Notes: generated by a model not told the origin, from the sequence alone. A DNA stretch of 64,000 nt from Buttiauxella agrestis ATCC 33320 (GCA_024169445.1 JALKFA010000001.1:496001-560000), one strand, 5' to 3'. Counted from the stretch's first letter, positions 8,717 to 23,213 are shown. Numbers and translations: made by a program.

Positions 8717-11056
8717 GGGAGCGTTTGCCACCCAGGCTTTCAGAACATCAACATCGTGTTGCCATTCTTGTTTCAACTCTTCAATCCACTCACCGACGTT
8801 TTCTGACCATGCAGGTAAGTCCGGCGATTGAATTTGCTGAGCAACTTGCTGCAAGTGACGTAGCCCAACAGACCCTGCGGCTCCTTTAATCTTATGACCT
8901 TCTTCCACGACCCCTTTCTGGTCGCGAGCAGTCATATTGGAGTCCAGTACACTCAGATAGCCCGGCATCATTTTTTCAAACATCGCCAGCCCATCAGTAA
9001 TCAGTTTTGGTCCGACGAGGTCCATATACTGCTCAAGCATTGGAATATCGAGCAATGCTTGCTGCTTTTCACTATTAACTTGAGGCACTTGAGACTCCTT
9101 CTTAGACTCTGACTGTTGGTTGTCCCAGAATTTTTGGATCATCGCCATTAACGCCGGAACAGAGAGGGGTTTGCTCAGCACATCATCCATGCCAGCATCC
9201 AGGTACTCTTTTTTATCTTTCAATACGTTAGCAGTCAATGCCACCAGCGGTGGTAAATCTTCACGCGCATAATGCGTGGTCAGTTGCCGGGAAATATCCA
9301 GCCCCGTCATATCAGGTAACTGGATGTCCAACAGCACCAGGTCATATTCCCCTGGGGTGAATTTTTCTAGCGCTTCTTTACCGGTCATCGCGACATCGAC
9401 GCTATTGCCGAGCTTCTCAAGCACGGAACGCGCAACAATCACGTTGAGTTCAATATCTTCAACCAATAAGACGTGCAATGCCGGCAGCGGCATTTCATCG
9501 TCTTCAAGGGTATCTTCAACTTCATCCGCAACACGCGGTGCCTGCACGGTCAGGGTAAACAACGAACCTTCACCGGGCTTGCTGCTAACGGTAATATCGC
9601 CACCCATACTCTTCGCCAGACGGCGCGATACCGCCAGGCCAATTCCCGTACCGGTAGCCGGTTTGCCGCCATGACTGTCTTTCACCTGATAATACATGGC
9701 GAAGATTTTGTCCTGTTCGTCTTGAGGAATGCCAATGCCGGAATCCTGAACTTCGAAGCGCAACGTGTTTTCTTCTTCATAACACACGCGCACAGCAACC
9801 AGTCCTCCTTTTGGCGTGAACTTAACGGCGTTACTGATCAGATTCCAAAGGATTTGGCGCAGACGTGTTCCATCGGTCACCACTTTATGCGGCAGTGGTA
9901 ACGTAGAGTTCATTTCCAGCTTCAGCCCTTTTTGCTGTGCTTGCAAACCGGAAAGATTCTCTAAATCAGCAAGGAAACCAGTGAAATCAATCGGCTGGTT
10001 ATCAAGCTGGACTTTGCGACGTTCAAGCTTATCCATATCAATGATATCGTTGAAAATATTACCGAGTGTTATTGCCGATACATGAATGGTTTTGAGGTAA
10101 TTGGTTTGTTCAGGATTCAGATCGGTATCGAGCAAGATACGGCTCAAACCGACGATCCCATTTAGCGGTGTACGCAGTTCATGGCTGATGGTTGAAATGA
10201 AGGTGGTTTTATCGCGACTGGCGCGTTCAAGTGCATCCTGGTAACGCTTGCGCTCGGTAATATCGCGGCCAAAGCCCATCAAACCGTGACGCTTACCCAC
10301 GCGGTCGTAATACGGCACTTTGCGAATTTCAAAGCAGGCTTTGCGCCCATCGGGGTAATCCAGCCACTGTTCATAGGTGAGCGAAACGTTATGGCGGAAC
10401 ACTTTTTCATCCGTTTCGATAACCTTTTGGGCTGCTTCTGGCGAGTAGACCTCTTCTGGCTTCAGTCTGATCAGTTGCTTCTCACTTTTGCCCGTCAACA
10501 ACTCCATGGCACGGTTACAGCCTGAAAATTCTTTATCTTCATTACGATAGAAAACCAGATCCGGGGAAGCATCGAGGAATGAGCGTAAAAACGACGATTG
10601 CTGCTCAAGCTGAATTTGCGTCTCTTCACGCTCCTGCATCTCAACTTTGAGTTGCTCAAGCATAGTTTGACGCTCATCTTCTGCTTTCACGCGAACGGCA
10701 ATTTCCTGATTTAATTGCGCAATATTGTCTTTAAGCTGCACATTAAGTTTCAGGTCTCTTTCGCGCATCTCTTCAAGTTTCTGCACCAGTTTTGACAGCC
10801 TTTGGCGAGACTCTTCGAGTTGTTCAACCACCACAGAAAGGAAATAGACAGCCCAGGGAGTAATTAGCAGACCAAAAAAGATAGAGCGGACGACATCAAT
10901 GCTTTCAACCTGGCCACGTAACAACATCGTCACGGCCATTTGCACCACAATAGCCAACACCACCAGGGCGGAAGCCAACAATAATGAGAAGCGCACTAAT
11001 CCGAGCTTCACCATCAAATCAACGTAATACTGTGCCAGTAACCGGATTTGCTTCAT
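8708..11056 (-). CDS. arcB: Aerobic respiration control hybrid sensor kinase
   Basis: Tripartite membrane kinase that senses quinone redox state and phosphorylates ArcA under low oxygen. The 782 residues (E. coli 778) show two N-terminal membrane helices (about 22-45 and 57-77), a coiled-coil linker, a PAS domain with both redox cysteines Cys180 and Cys241, the HisKA/HATPase core with His292 in FISTISHELRTP, a receiver domain with Asp577 in LVLLDIQLPDM, and an Hpt domain with His721 in EEGHKIKGAAGS. All phosphorelay residues are present. The 3' end overlaps the terminator of arcZ, which ArcA controls. yhcC lies upstream on the same strand after 50 bases. Confidence 0.98.
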   Translation of the reverse strand: MKQIRLLAQYYVDLMVKLGLVRFSLLLASALVVLAIVVQMAVTMLLRGQVESIDVVRSIFFGLLITPWAVYFLSVVVEQLEESRQRLSKLVQKLEEMRERDLKLNVQLKDNIAQLNQEIAVRVKAEDERQTMLEQLKVEMQEREETQIQLEQQSSFLRSFLDASPDLVFYRNEDKEFSGCNRAMELLTGKSEKQLIRLKPEEVYSPEAAQKVIETDEKVFRHNVSLTYEQWLDYPDGRKACFEIRKVPYYDRVGKRHGLMGFGRDITERKRYQDALERASRDKTTFISTISHELRTPLNGIVGLSRILLDTDLNPEQTNYLKTIHVSAITLGNIFNDIIDMDKLERRKVQLDNQPIDFTGFLADLENLSGLQAQQKGLKLEMNSTLPLPHKVVTDGTRLRQILWNLISNAVKFTPKGGLVAVRVCYEEENTLRFEVQDSGIGIPQDEQDKIFAMYYQVKDSHGGKPATGTGIGLAVSRRLAKSMGGDITVSSKPGEGSLFTLTVQAPRVADEVEDTLEDDEMPLPALHVLLVEDIELNVIVARSVLEKLGNSVDVAMTGKEALEKFTPGEYDLVLLDIQLPDMTGLDISRQLTTHYAREDLPPLVALTANVLKDKKEYLDAGMDDVLSKPLSVPALMAMIQKFWDNQQSESKKESQVPQVNSEKQQALLDIPMLEQYMDLVGPKLITDGLAMFEKMMPGYLSVLDSNMTARDQKGVVEEGHKIKGAAGSVGLRHLQQVAQQIQSPDLPAWSENVGEWIEELKQEWQHDVDVLKAWVANAPKK

Positions 11057-11106
11057 GGAACGTTTCCCTCGCCTTCAATCAGCTAAATATACCGCACGCT
11101 TAGGGA

Positions 11107-12039
11107 TTACGACAGAATTGCTGGGGTCCATGGCGAACCCAATGCCGAGCCTTGTGTTCCATGCTCCGTCAAATACTTATCGATTGCCCCCATTCCGGTC
11201 CATCGGTTCTCACACCACAGCGGTGCCAGCAGGGTCGGACGGCGGGCATTGGCAGATATGCGATGATAAACAATATCGATCGGCGTATGGCGAATCATCT
11301 CACCTGCGGTAGTCGCATACTCTTCCAGTTCGATGCCTTGCAGTCGTCCTGCCTGCCAACTTTTCGCCATCGTGCTACCGCTGACTATATGGAGTGGATG
11401 CAGTTTGATGCCATCCACGCCCGTCTCAACGACTTGCTTGAGCGTTTGCAGGCAATGTTCCTGACCTTCTCCAGGCAGGCCAACAATCAAGTGGCTGCAA
11501 ACTTTCAAGCCGCGCGCACGGGCACGACGTGTCGTTTCCTGATAACAGGCAAAATCATGCCCACGATTTATTCGATGTAGCGTTTTGTCATGCGCCGTCT
11601 GCAAGCCAAGTTCTAACCAGACCTCATAACCTTTGTCATGATATTCACTTAACAAATCGAGCACGCTATCCGGCACACAATCCGGGCGCGTACCAACACA
11701 TAAGCCGACAATACTGGCCTGGCTAACGGCTTGTTGATACATCGAGCGAAGCACCTGCACTTCTGCCCACGTACTGGTGTAAGCCTGAAAATAAGCGAGA
11801 TAGTGTTTTGCCCGGTTTACCAGCTGTGACTGGCGCTCGAGTTGGTCGGCGATAGAATGGTTTTGTTGGGTTTCGTCGGCGAAAGAAGCGACATTGCAGA
11901 AAGTACAGCCGCCGCGTCCAATAGTACCGTCGCGGTTTGGGCAACTAAAACCGCCATGCAGCGTGAGTTTATGGACTTTGTGACCATAACGACGCTGAAG
12001 ATCCCCACCAAACATATTGACTAATTTCTGTAACTGCAT
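11107..12039 (-). CDS. yhcC: Radical SAM protein YhcC
   Basis: Predicted radical S-adenosylmethionine enzyme of the Elp3-like TIGR01212 group; the reaction is not established. The 310 residues carry the cluster motif CPNRDGTIGRGGCTFC (Cys33, Cys45, Cys48), which has the long spacing after the first cysteine that marks this group, then VGLCVGTRPDCVPD and LELGLQTAHDKTL typical of the TIM-barrel SAM-binding strands. The start at 12039 lies upstream of arcB in the same direction, and the divergent gltB control region follows. Cytoplasmic; no membrane segments. Confidence 0.93.
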   Translation of the reverse strand: MQLQKLVNMFGGDLQRRYGHKVHKLTLHGGFSCPNRDGTIGRGGCTFCNVASFADETQQNHSIADQLERQSQLVNRAKHYLAYFQAYTSTWAEVQVLRSMYQQAVSQASIVGLCVGTRPDCVPDSVLDLLSEYHDKGYEVWLELGLQTAHDKTLHRINRGHDFACYQETTRRARARGLKVCSHLIVGLPGEGQEHCLQTLKQVVETGVDGIKLHPLHIVSGSTMAKSWQAGRLQGIELEEYATTAGEMIRHTPIDIVYHRISANARRPTLLAPLWCENRWTGMGAIDKYLTEHGTQGSALGSPWTPAILS

Positions 12040-12719
12040 AATCTGATGGGCCGCCCTGTAAAAGGGAGGTAGCCTGCCATTTTCTGCCCATTTTAGCGAT
12101 GACCTGGATCAATCGCTCTGGCGCAGCTTTATCTATTGCATATAAATGCAAAATAAGTGCAATTCTAATCACAAGCAAGATGATTACTTTTCCTTATATT
12201 GACCCTCTATTTTTAAAGAATATGTGGCCTTGTGAAAAACAGTGTCATACAACACGCCACACCGCGTTGATAGCATAAGATCCTGCCCATACCATCATCT
12301 CCAGCACGCTCTGGAATTTTTCAGCCTCCAGGATAGTGAGAGAGATCACAATACCCAGGTGATCTTCTTGCCGCTTAAATCCGATAAAAATGATAATAAA
12401 ATGTTTATATTCATAATGTTAAATAGCAATTAGCACATAATCGTATAAATAAGAATGCCATTTGACCTGTGTGCGCTTTCCCGATAACTTGGAAATCCGC
12501 TGGAAGCTTTCTGGGTGGGTTCTGTGCCCATCATATTTATGCAGTAATTTAGATTCCCTCTAAAGCAAGTCCTCAACACTTGTGAAACCGGATGCGTTAG
12601 ACATCAAGAGGGCGACACGCGCGGTATGCGTAGATTCGCAAACCCCGTCGCCATGCCCTTGCTGCGTCTGGACGCAAACGGTATCGGGAATCACGTAGAG
12701 CCTGGGGAGGTTCACTGAT
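12040..12719 (+). promoter_or_regulatory. yhcC-gltB divergent control region (680 bases)
   Basis: Gene-free stretch between the divergent yhcC and gltB. It is AT-rich at about 12100-12470, as expected for Lrp and IHF binding; in E. coli the gltBDF promoter is activated by Lrp far upstream and has a long leader. The last 20 bases carry a strong ribosome binding site (GGGGAGG, 12704-12710) for gltB. A frame of 63 codons at 12242-12433 has no recognisable sequence or good start site and is not called. I cannot place individual Lrp sites reliably by eye. Confidence 0.6.
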
Positions 12720-15700
12720 ATGTTGTACGATAAATCCCTTGAGAAGGATAACTGTGGTTTCGGCCTGATCGCCCACATAGAAGGCGAACCTAGCCACAAG
12801 GTAGTGCGTACTGCTATTCACGCACTGGCCCGAATGCAACACCGTGGAGCAATCCTCGCCGATGGTAAAACCGGTGATGGTTGTGGCCTGCTGTTGCAAA
12901 AGCCTGACCGTTTCTTCCGAATCGTTGCGGAAGAGCGTGGCTGGCGTTTGGCAAAAAACTATGCCGTCGGCATGATTTTCTTAAATAAAGATGATGCGCT
13001 GGCTAAAGCAAGCCGTCGTATCGTTGAAGAAGAGTTGCAAAACGAAACCCTGTCGATTGTTGGCTGGCGCGAAGTGCCAACCAATGAAGACGTACTCGGT
13101 GAAATCGCCCTCTCCTCAAAACCTCGTATCGAACAAATTTTTGTTAATGCTCCGGCTGGCTGGCGCCCACGTGATATGGAACGTCGCCTGTTTATCGCCC
13201 GTCGCCGCATTGAGAAACGTATTCAGGACAAAGACTTCTACGTTTGTAGTCTCTCAAACCTGGTCAACATCTATAAAGGTCTGTGTATGCCGGCAGATTT
13301 GCCGCGCTTCTACCTGGACCTGGCAGACTTACGCCTGGAATCAGCCATTTGCTTGTTCCACCAGCGTTTCTCCACCAACACCGTACCACGCTGGCCGCTG
13401 GCTCAGCCGTTCCGCTACCTGGCGCACAACGGTGAAATCAACACCATCACCGGTAACCGTCAGTGGGCGCGCGCGCGTACCTATAAATTCCAGACGCCAC
13501 TGATCCCAGATTTGCATGACGCCGCGCCTTTCGTGAACGAAACCGGTTCCGACTCAAGCTCAATGGATAACATGCTTGAGCTGCTATTAGCTGGCGGGAT
13601 GGACATCGTTCGTGCCATGCGTTTGCTGGTACCACCAGCCTGGCAGAACAACCCGAACATGGACCCGGAGCTACGTGCCTTCTTCGACTTTAACTCCATG
13701 CACATGGAACCGTGGGATGGCCCGGCCGGTATCGTAATGTCCGACGGGCGTTACGCTGCGTGTAACCTGGACCGTAACGGTCTGCGTCCGGCACGCTACG
13801 TCATTACTAAAGATAAGCTGATTACCTGTGCATCCGAAGTTGGGATCTGGGATTACCAGCCTGACGAAGTGGTCGAAAAAGGCCGCGTCGGTCCTGGCGA
13901 ATTGATGGTTATCGATACCCGTATCGGGCGCATTCTGCATTCAGCTGAAACCGATGCCGATCTGAAAAGCCGCCACCCTTATAAAGAGTGGATGGAAAAT
14001 AACGTTCGTCGTTTAGTGCCGTTTGAAGATTTGCCTGACGAAGAAGTCGGTACTCGTGAACTGGATGACGATACGCTGGCAAGCTTCCAGAAGCAGTTCA
14101 ATTACAGTGTTGAAGAACTGGATTCTGTGATTCGCGTGCTGGGTGAAAATGGCCAGGAAGCCGTCGGCTCAATGGGTGATGATACCCCGTTTGCCGTGCT
14201 CTCCAGCCAGCCACGCATTATTTACGATTACTTCCGCCAGCAGTTTGCGCAGGTGACCAACCCGCCAATCGATCCGCTGCGTGAAGCTCACGTAATGTCT
14301 CTGGCGACCAGCATTGGCCGTGAAATGAACGTCTTCTGTGAAGCAGAAGGCCAGGCGCACCGCCTGAGCTTCAAATCACCAATTCTGCTGTGGTCTGATT
14401 TCCAGCAGCTCACTTCGCTTGAAGAGCAGCACTACCGTGCCGACACGCTGGACATCACTTACGATGCTTCCGCTCAATCGCTGCATGAAACCGTCAACGC
14501 ACTGTGCGACGAAGCTGAACGCATGGTTCGCAACGGTACAGTTTTGCTGGTGCTGTCTGACCGTAACATCGCGAAAGATCGCCTGCCGGTTCCAGCGCCA
14601 ATGGCAGTGGGTGCGATTCAGACTCGCCTGGTCGAGAAGAATCTGCGTTGTGATGCCAATATTATTGTTGAAACGGCAAGTGCGCGTGACCCGCACCACT
14701 TCGCTGTTCTGCTTGGCTTTGGTGCCACCGCCATCTATCCATACCTCGCCTACGAAACGCTGGCGAAACTGGTCGATAACGGCGCGATTGAAAAATCTTA
14801 CCGCGCAGTAATGCAGAACTACCGCAACGGCATCAACAAGGGCCTGTACAAGATCATGTCCAAAATGGGCATCTCGACTATCGCCTCTTATCGTTGCTCG
14901 AAACTGTTTGAAGCGGTTGGCCTGCATAAAGAAGTTTCTGAGCTGTGCTTCCAGGGCGTTGTTAGTCGCATTGGCGGTGCCGGGTTCAACGACTTCCAAC
15001 AAGATTTGCTGAACCTGTCTAAGCGCGCATGGCTTGCTCGTAAGCCGCTGGACCAGGGTGGTCAGCTGAAATACGTCCACGGTGGCGAATATCACGCCTA
15101 TAACCCAGACGTGGTTCAGACGCTGCAAAAAGCCGTAAACAGCGGTGAGTACAAAGATTATCAAGAGTACGCGAAGCTGGTGAACGAGCGCCCGGTGGCA
15201 ACACTGCGCGATATGCTCGCACTGAATCCGCAAGGCGAAACAGTGAGAATCGAAGACGTTGAGCCAGCCACTGAGCTGTATAAACGCTTCGATACTGCGG
15301 CGATGTCTATCGGTGCGTTAAGCCCGGAAGCGCACGAATCACTGGCCGAGGCGATGAACAGCATAGGCGGCAATTCTAACTCCGGTGAAGGCGGTGAAGA
15401 CCCTGCACGTTACGGCACCAACAAAGTGTCCCGTATCAAACAGGTCGCTTCTGGCCGCTTCGGTGTGACTCCGGCTTACCTGGTGAATGCGGATGTTATC
15501 CAGATTAAAGTCGCTCAGGGTGCTAAGCCTGGCGAAGGTGGTCAGTTGCCGGGTGATAAAGTCACGCCGTATATCGCAAAACTGCGTTATTCCGTGCCTG
15601 GCGTGACGCTGATTTCGCCTCCGCCGCATCACGATATTTACTCTATCGAAGATTTGGCGCAGCTGATTTTCGACCTGAAACAGGTCAACCCGAAAGCGAT

Positions 15701-17177
15701 GATCTCCGTCAAACTGGTTTCCGAACCAGGCGTTGGCACCATTGCAACCGGTGTGGCTAAAGCTTATGCCGACCTGATTACTATCGCCGGGTACGACGGT
15801 GGTACAGGCGCAAGCCCGCTGTCATCCGTGAAATATGCCGGTTGCCCATGGGAACTGGGTCTGGTGGAAACACAGCAGGCACTGGTTGCCAACGGTCTGC
15901 GTCACAAGATTCGCCTGCAGGTTGATGGCGGCCTGAAAACCGGCTTAGACATCATCAAAGCCGCGATTCTCGGCGCGGAAAGCTTCGGTTTTGGTACCGG
16001 GCCAATGGTCGCATTGGGTTGTAAATACCTGCGTATTTGCCACCTGAACAACTGCGCAACCGGTGTTGCAACTCAGGACGAAAAACTGCGTAAAAACCAC
16101 TATCACGGCCTGCCGTTCAAAGTGACCAACTACTTTGAATTCATCGCTCGTGAAACCCGTGAGTTGATGGCGCAGTTAGGCGTGAAGCGCCTGGTTGACC
16201 TGATTGGCCGTACTGATTTGCTCAAAGAGCTGGACGGATTTACTGCCAAACAACAAAACCTGGATTTGTCGAACCTGCTGAAAACAGCCGAGCCGATGCC
16301 GGGCAAAGCGGTGTTCTGCACCGAAAATAACCCGCCATTTGATAAAGGCGACCTGAACGCGCAACTGCTTGCTCAGGCGAAACAGTATGTGGACGATAAA
16401 CAGAGCAAAACGTTCTGGTTTGATATCCGCAACACTGACCGTTCTGTAGGTGCCACGTTGTCCGGTTATATCGCGCAACATAACGGTGACCAGGGTTTGG
16501 CTGCCGACCCAATTAAAGCGCATTTCAGCGGTACTGCCGGGCAGAGTTTCGGTGTGTGGAATGCCGGTGGCGTTGAATTGCACCTGACTGGTGATGCTAA
16601 CGACTATGTCGGTAAAGGCATGGCAGGCGGTTTAATTTCATTGCGTCCTCCGGTGGGCTCCGCCTTCCGCAGCCACGAAGCGACCATCATCGGTAACACC
16701 TGTTTGTACGGTGCTACTGGCGGCAAACTGTATGCTGCTGGCCGTGCGGGCGAGCGTTTCGCAGTACGTAACTCTGGTGCAATCACCGTAGTTGAAGGTA
16801 TTGGCGATAACGGTTGTGAATACATGACGGGTGGTATTGTCTGCGTCATCGGTAAGACAGGCGTGAACTTCGGTGCAGGTATGACCGGTGGTTTCGCTTA
16901 CGTGCTGGATGAAGAGGGTGATTTCCGTAAACGCGTTAACCCTGAGCTGGTTGAGCTTATTAACGTTGAAGAGCTGGCGATTCACGAAGAACACCTGCGC
17001 GGTATGATTACCGAGCATGTGCAGCTGACGGGTTCCCAGCGCGGCGAAGAAATTCTGGCTAACTGGCCGGCATTTGCCTCGAAATTCACGTTGGTTAAAC
17101 CGAAGTCCAGTGATGTCAAAGCATTGTTGGGTCACCGTAGTCGAAGCGCCGCCGAGTTGCGGGTGCAGGCGCAGTAA
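12720..17177 (+). CDS. gltB: Glutamate synthase (NADPH) large subunit
   Basis: GOGAT alpha subunit: transfers the amide of glutamine to 2-oxoglutarate, making two glutamates. The first ATG gives 1485 residues, with a short propeptide [11 protein letters not shown] before the catalytic Cys12 that becomes the N-terminal nucleophile. Domains in order: class-II glutamine amidotransferase (about 12-420), central domain, FMN-binding synthase TIM barrel (about 820-1200, with [14 protein letters not shown] and the 3Fe-4S cysteines in [12 protein letters not shown]), and the GXG beta-helix C-terminus ([15 protein letters not shown]). gltD follows after 9 bases. Expression is probably under Lrp control, as in E. 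coli. Confidence 0.98.
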   Translation: MLYDKSLEKDNCGFGLIAHIEGEPSHKVVRTAIHALARMQHRGAILADGKTGDGCGLLLQKPDRFFRIVAEERGWRLAKNYAVGMIFLNKDDALAKASRRIVEEELQNETLSIVGWREVPTNEDVLGEIALSSKPRIEQIFVNAPAGWRPRDMERRLFIARRRIEKRIQDKDFYVCSLSNLVNIYKGLCMPADLPRFYLDLADLRLESAICLFHQRFSTNTVPRWPLAQPFRYLAHNGEINTITGNRQWARARTYKFQTPLIPDLHDAAPFVNETGSDSSSMDNMLELLLAGGMDIVRAMRLLVPPAWQNNPNMDPELRAFFDFNSMHMEPWDGPAGIVMSDGRYAACNLDRNGLRPARYVITKDKLITCASEVGIWDYQPDEVVEKGRVGPGELMVIDTRIGRILHSAETDADLKSRHPYKEWMENNVRRLVPFEDLPDEEVGTRELDDDTLASFQKQFNYSVEELDSVIRVLGENGQEAVGSMGDDTPFAVLSSQPRIIYDYFRQQFAQVTNPPIDPLREAHVMSLATSIGREMNVFCEAEGQAHRLSFKSPILLWSDFQQLTSLEEQHYRADTLDITYDASAQSLHETVNALCDEAERMVRNGTVLLVLSDRNIAKDRLPVPAPMAVGAIQTRLVEKNLRCDANIIVETASARDPHHFAVLLGFGATAIYPYLAYETLAKLVDNGAIEKSYRAVMQNYRNGINKGLYKIMSKMGISTIASYRCSKLFEAVGLHKEVSELCFQGVVSRIGGAGFNDFQQDLLNLSKRAWLARKPLDQGGQLKYVHGGEYHAYNPDVVQTLQKAVNSGEYKDYQEYAKLVNERPVATLRDMLALNPQGETVRIEDVEPATELYKRFDTAAMSIGALSPEAHESLAEAMNSIGGNSNSGEGGEDPARYGTNKVSRIKQVASGRFGVTPAYLVNADVIQIKVAQGAKPGEGGQLPGDKVTPYIAKLRYSVPGVTLISPPPHHDIYSIEDLAQLIFDLKQVNPKAMISVKLVSEPGVGTIATGVAKAYADLITIAGYDGGTGASPLSSVKYAGCPWELGLVETQQALVANGLRHKIRLQVDGGLKTGLDIIKAAILGAESFGFGTGPMVALGCKYLRICHLNNCATGVATQDEKLRKNHYHGLPFKVTNYFEFIARETRELMAQLGVKRLVDLIGRTDLLKELDGFTAKQQNLDLSNLLKTAEPMPGKAVFCTENNPPFDKGDLNAQLLAQAKQYVDDKQSKTFWFDIRNTDRSVGATLSGYIAQHNGDQGLAADPIKAHFSGTAGQSFGVWNAGGVELHLTGDANDYVGKGMAGGLISLRPPVGSAFRSHEATIIGNTCLYGATGGKLYAAGRAGERFAVRNSGAITVVEGIGDNGCEYMTGGIVCVIGKTGVNFGAGMTGGFAYVLDEEGDFRKRVNPELVELINVEELAIHEEHLRGMITEHVQLTGSQRGEEILANWPAFASKFTLVKPKSSDVKALLGHRSRSAAELRVQAQ

Positions 17178-18605
<1,428 letters not shown>

Positions 18606-18620
18606 CGAACCGCCGATGTT

Positions 18621-18655
18621 AAAAAGCCCGGTGATATTCATATCACCGGGCTTTT

Positions 18656-18657
<2 letters not shown>
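18621..18657. terminator. Bidirectional terminator, gltBD / nan operon
   Basis: Perfect 16-base stem AAAAAGCCCGGTGATA / TATCACCGGGCTTTTT with a TTCA loop. A and T runs on both sides let it end gltBD on the plus strand and nanQ on the minus strand. Confidence 0.95.
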
Positions 18658-19991
<1,334 letters not shown>

Positions 19992-19995
<4 letters not shown>

Positions 19996-20681
19996 TTAAC
20001 CGCCTTTGTCAGCGCATCCTGATACCACTGGCAAATGTGTTCCAGACGCGTAATGGCAGAGCCAACGGTCACCGCCCATGCACCATGCTTCATAGCCTGC
20101 GCCGCCCATTCTGGCGAGTTATAACGGCCTTCTGCAATGACACGACAACCTTCATCGCTTAACGCCCGCACTAACGCAAGGTCAGGCTCATTGGGCGTGT
20201 GTGCCGTTAGATAACCAGACAGCGTGGTGCCTATCAGTTCAGCCCCCTGCTGCTGGCAATAAAAACCGTCCTGAACCGAAGAACAATCTGCCATCGCCAA
20301 CAAATCGTGTTGATGAATACGTGCCAACAGTTCACTGACTGGCACCGGGCGCTCCCGATCGGTGCCATCAAAAGCGATGATATTCGCCCCGGCTTGCGCC
20401 AGGGCGTCAACATCTTCGAGAAATGGCGTAATTCGCACCGGCGAATCGGGAAGATCGCGTTTGATAATGCCGATAATCGGCAGTGAAACCAGCGCCCGCG
20501 CGGCTTTCAGATTCTCAATACCTTCGATACGCAGCGCGACAGCACCCGCTTGTTCCGCCGCAAGCGCCATAGCCGCAACGATTTCAGGCTTATCAAGTGG
20601 GCTTGCAGGAACTGGCTGGCAGGAGACAATCAGGCCGCCTGCCACTTCTATCTGCCGGGCCATTTTTTCAATCAGTGACAT
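19992..20681 (-). CDS. nanE: N-acetylmannosamine-6-phosphate 2-epimerase
   Basis: Converts N-acetylmannosamine 6-phosphate to N-acetylglucosamine 6-phosphate, which then enters the nag pathway. The 229 residues form a TIM barrel; recognisable strands include [19 protein letters not shown] (conserved Lys), MADCSS, and the phosphate-binding end [11 protein letters not shown] and [14 protein letters not shown]. It lies one base after nanT and overlaps nanK by four. Confidence 0.96.
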
Positions 20682-20682
20682 A

Positions 20683-22167
20683 TCAGTTCCCTATCAATTT
20701 AGTCTTGTGGCTACCCGAAACGACCGCCCCACTAAATGGTTTTCCGTCGATGGCATCGTGAGTACGTACCGCTTCTGGATGGATCCAACGCTGGATACGT
20801 GATGGCATATCCAGGCCAATCAACAGGATGACTACAAACGTCAGGCTGAACGACAGCGATGCCAGCGCCGTCCCTAAATCAAGGCGCTGAGCGATAGTCG
20901 CGCCAATCACCGGAGCCAGTGCGCCACCGAGCGCGCCGACGTTATAGGTAAAGCCAAGACCTGCGGCACGCTGTTCGGTATCGAAATAACCGCCGATAAG
21001 CTTAGGTAATATTCCCGAAATACCCTGCCCCAACATTTGTTGTAAGAACAGCAGCAGGCCCAGCACCCAAATGTTGCCGCCACCAATTGCGAATACCGGA
21101 ATAATTAACAGCTGTGATGCCAGCAGGCTGCAAACATAGGCTTTGCGCGTCCCTAGCCAGTCGCCCAGGAAGCCACCCACACAACAACCGACTGCGGCAC
21201 CAAATCCACTAAAGAACAGAACATGAGCCACCGTTGCAGGGTCGTAGGCCAGTTCAGTTTTCAGATAGGTGGGCAGTAAGGCCTGAATCGGCCAGGAGTA
21301 GAGGAAGGCGAAGAACACGACGATCATCAACGTGACGCCTGTCGGCCAGCGTTTGCCACTACTTTGCACCATAAAGCTAATGAAGATGGCCGCACAAATC
21401 AGGCCGAGAACTGCAATCAGTAGCGCATTGCCAAGGTTACCGGCAAAGCAGAAGTAAAGTGCCGTTGCGACGACAATCGTCAGGCCAATATTGATAAGCC
21501 GGTGTTCGCCGCGATACAGAATATCCACCATGGTTTTGGTTGGTTTTTTATCGGCAAACTTCTCTTTCCAGTCTTCTGCTTCGGGGATGTTTTTACGCAG
21601 CCAGAGCGCGAAAATAATGGGCAAAATGCCGATGAAGAACAGTGCACGCCAGCCCCAGACAGGCACCACTACGCTATACACCTGAGCGGCGATCACCGCC
21701 CCAACAGAAAAGCCGGAGATCAGAAAACCACTCGCTTTATTCCGCATCTGTTTCGGCCAGCTTTCGATAACATAGGTAGCGCTCGAGCCGTACTCACCCG
21801 CCATTCCCATGCCAATCAGCAGTCGGGCAAAGAACATGGTGGTAAAACCTGGGGCAAAACCACAGGCCAGCGTGCCGAAAGAAAACAGTACGATACTGGT
21901 GATCATCGCCAGTTTGCGGCCATAGCGGTCGCCCATCGCCCCTAAAACCAGGCCGCCAAACCAGCGCGAGATAAATGCAGCCGAGATTAAACTCGCGGCC
22001 TGAACGGTCGTCAGGCCAAATTCACTTTGAATTTCAGTCAGTACTAACGCTATTAAGACAAAATCAAAACCATCCAGTAAGTAGCCAATCCAGGCTGCCG
22101 AAAACGCTTTCCATTGCGGTTTGGTAAGATGGCGATACCACGGGATCTGTTGGGTAGTGTTATTCAT
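20683..22167 (-). CDS. nanT: Sialic acid proton symporter
   Basis: Major-facilitator transporter that brings N-acetylneuraminate across the inner membrane with protons. The 494 residues (E. coli 496) show more than twelve hydrophobic segments, with the NanT-type central extra pair, the MFS motif [13 protein letters not shown] after helix 2, and the second-half repeat [13 protein letters not shown]. It lies downstream of nanA after an 86-base gap that contains a hairpin, and one base before nanE. Confidence 0.97.
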   Translation of the reverse strand: MNNTTQQIPWYRHLTKPQWKAFSAAWIGYLLDGFDFVLIALVLTEIQSEFGLTTVQAASLISAAFISRWFGGLVLGAMGDRYGRKLAMITSIVLFSFGTLACGFAPGFTTMFFARLLIGMGMAGEYGSSATYVIESWPKQMRNKASGFLISGFSVGAVIAAQVYSVVVPVWGWRALFFIGILPIIFALWLRKNIPEAEDWKEKFADKKPTKTMVDILYRGEHRLINIGLTIVVATALYFCFAGNLGNALLIAVLGLICAAIFISFMVQSSGKRWPTGVTLMIVVFFAFLYSWPIQALLPTYLKTELAYDPATVAHVLFFSGFGAAVGCCVGGFLGDWLGTRKAYVCSLLASQLLIIPVFAIGGGNIWVLGLLLFLQQMLGQGISGILPKLIGGYFDTEQRAAGLGFTYNVGALGGALAPVIGATIAQRLDLGTALASLSFSLTFVVILLIGLDMPSRIQRWIHPEAVRTHDAIDGKPFSGAVVSGSHKTKLIGN

Positions 22168-22181
22168 AAAGCACTCCCGGT

Positions 22182-22201
22182 GCGGGTTTGCGAAAACCCG
22201 C
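22182..22201 (-). other. nanA-nanT intercistronic hairpin
   Basis: Eight-base perfect stem GCGGGTTT / AAACCCGC with a four-base loop, inside the 86-base gap between nanA and nanT. There is no T run in the nan direction, so it is more likely an mRNA-stability or processing hairpin that sets different nanA and nanT levels than a full terminator. Confidence 0.6.
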
Positions 22202-22253
22202 CCTTTGGTTAGATTAGGTATTAGCGATACTGGCGTTCAGCATCATTTATTAT

Positions 22254-23153
22254 TCAGAACGTTGCACGCTCGCTCTGCAGCTGTTTTGCCAGCGCTTTCA
22301 GCTCCGGCAGATATTGCTCATCAACCGGGGCAAACGGCTTACGGCACAGCGGTACCGCTACCACATCCATATAGTGCAGCAGGGTTTTCAGTCCACGGAA
22401 AACGCCCACTTTAATCAACAGATCAATGACTTTATTACATTCGCTTTGTAGATGGCTTGCGCGCTGCATATCCCCTTCGAGCACCGCTTGTTTGATGGCG
22501 AGGTAACGCCAGCCCATCACATTGTAAGTGCTACCAATGCCGCCATCGGCACCTGCCACCAGGCCTGATGCGAAGATCTCGTCATAACCGTTATAGAGCA
22601 CCAGATCCGGATGTGCACGGCGGATCTGCTCCATCTGATAAAGATCGCCGGAGGTTTGTTTTAATGCGCCCACTCCCGGCAAGTTGATAAGAGTACCAAT
22701 CTGCTCAAGCGTCAGTTTCACGCCACTCAACGCAGGGATGTTGTAAACCACCATCGGCAAACCGCCGGATGAATCAATCACGGCGCGGTAATGGTCGCAA
22801 TGTTCGTTAAAGCTGAATGGGTAGTAGAAAGGTGTCACTGCGGAGACGGCATCAAACCCGTAACGGTGTGCAGCACTCGCCAGCGTCTGGCTTTCATGGG
22901 TGCTGATACTGCCGGCATGGGCAATTAAGGTCACTTTACCTTTAGCCTCTTCCGCGACGATTTCCAGCACCTGTTCACGTTCCTGTGAACTTTGCAGGAA
23001 GGCTTCCCCGGTTGAGCCGCCGACGTAAAGGCCATCAACCCCCTGCTCAATATTGAAACGAACCAGGCGCCGTAAGCTTTCGGTGTCTATCTGCTGTTGC
23101 TGATTAAATGGAGTAAGCAGTGCGGGCATCACACCGCGAAGATTCTGTTTCAT
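22254..23153 (-). CDS. nanA: N-acetylneuraminate lyase
   Basis: Aldolase that splits N-acetylneuraminate into pyruvate and N-acetylmannosamine. The 299 residues (E. coli 297) are a DapA-type TIM barrel: pyruvate-binding GGSTGEAF (about 45-52), Tyr137 in VVYNIP and the Schiff-base Lys165 in [10 protein letters not shown]. It is the first gene of the operon, directly downstream of the three-repeat NanR operator at 23191-23213. The protein ends with a short SERATF tail. Cytoplasmic. Confidence 0.97.
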   Translation of the reverse strand: MKQNLRGVMPALLTPFNQQQQIDTESLRRLVRFNIEQGVDGLYVGGSTGEAFLQSSQEREQVLEIVAEEAKGKVTLIAHAGSISTHESQTLASAAHRYGFDAVSAVTPFYYPFSFNEHCDHYRAVIDSSGGLPMVVYNIPALSGVKLTLEQIGTLINLPGVGALKQTSGDLYQMEQIRRAHPDLVLYNGYDEIFASGLVAGADGGIGSTYNVMGWRYLAIKQAVLEGDMQRASHLQSECNKVIDLLIKVGVFRGLKTLLHYMDVVAVPLCRKPFAPVDEQYLPELKALAKQLQSERATF

Positions 23154-23190
23154 AAATGCCTCTGTGTTGTCTGGTTTCTGATGTTAACGA

Positions 23191-23213
23191 TATACCTTTA
23201 TACCTGTTATACC
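23191..23213 (-). promoter_or_regulatory. NanR operator upstream of nanA
   Basis: On the minus strand three GGTATA units are spaced by 2-3 bases (plus-strand TATACC at 23191, 23199 and 23208). This matches the known tandem GGTATA operator of NanR, placed about 40-60 bases before the nanA start, where binding would block the promoter until N-acetylneuraminate is present. Confidence 0.9.

Noticed and set aside
12242-12433. 63-codon frame in the gltB upstream region
   Set aside because: No good ribosome site and no recognisable sequence; the region is expected to be regulatory.
14376-15233. 285-codon open frame antisense to gltB
   Set aside because: It lies wholly within the well conserved gltB gene, has no family features and reflects codon bias on the other strand.
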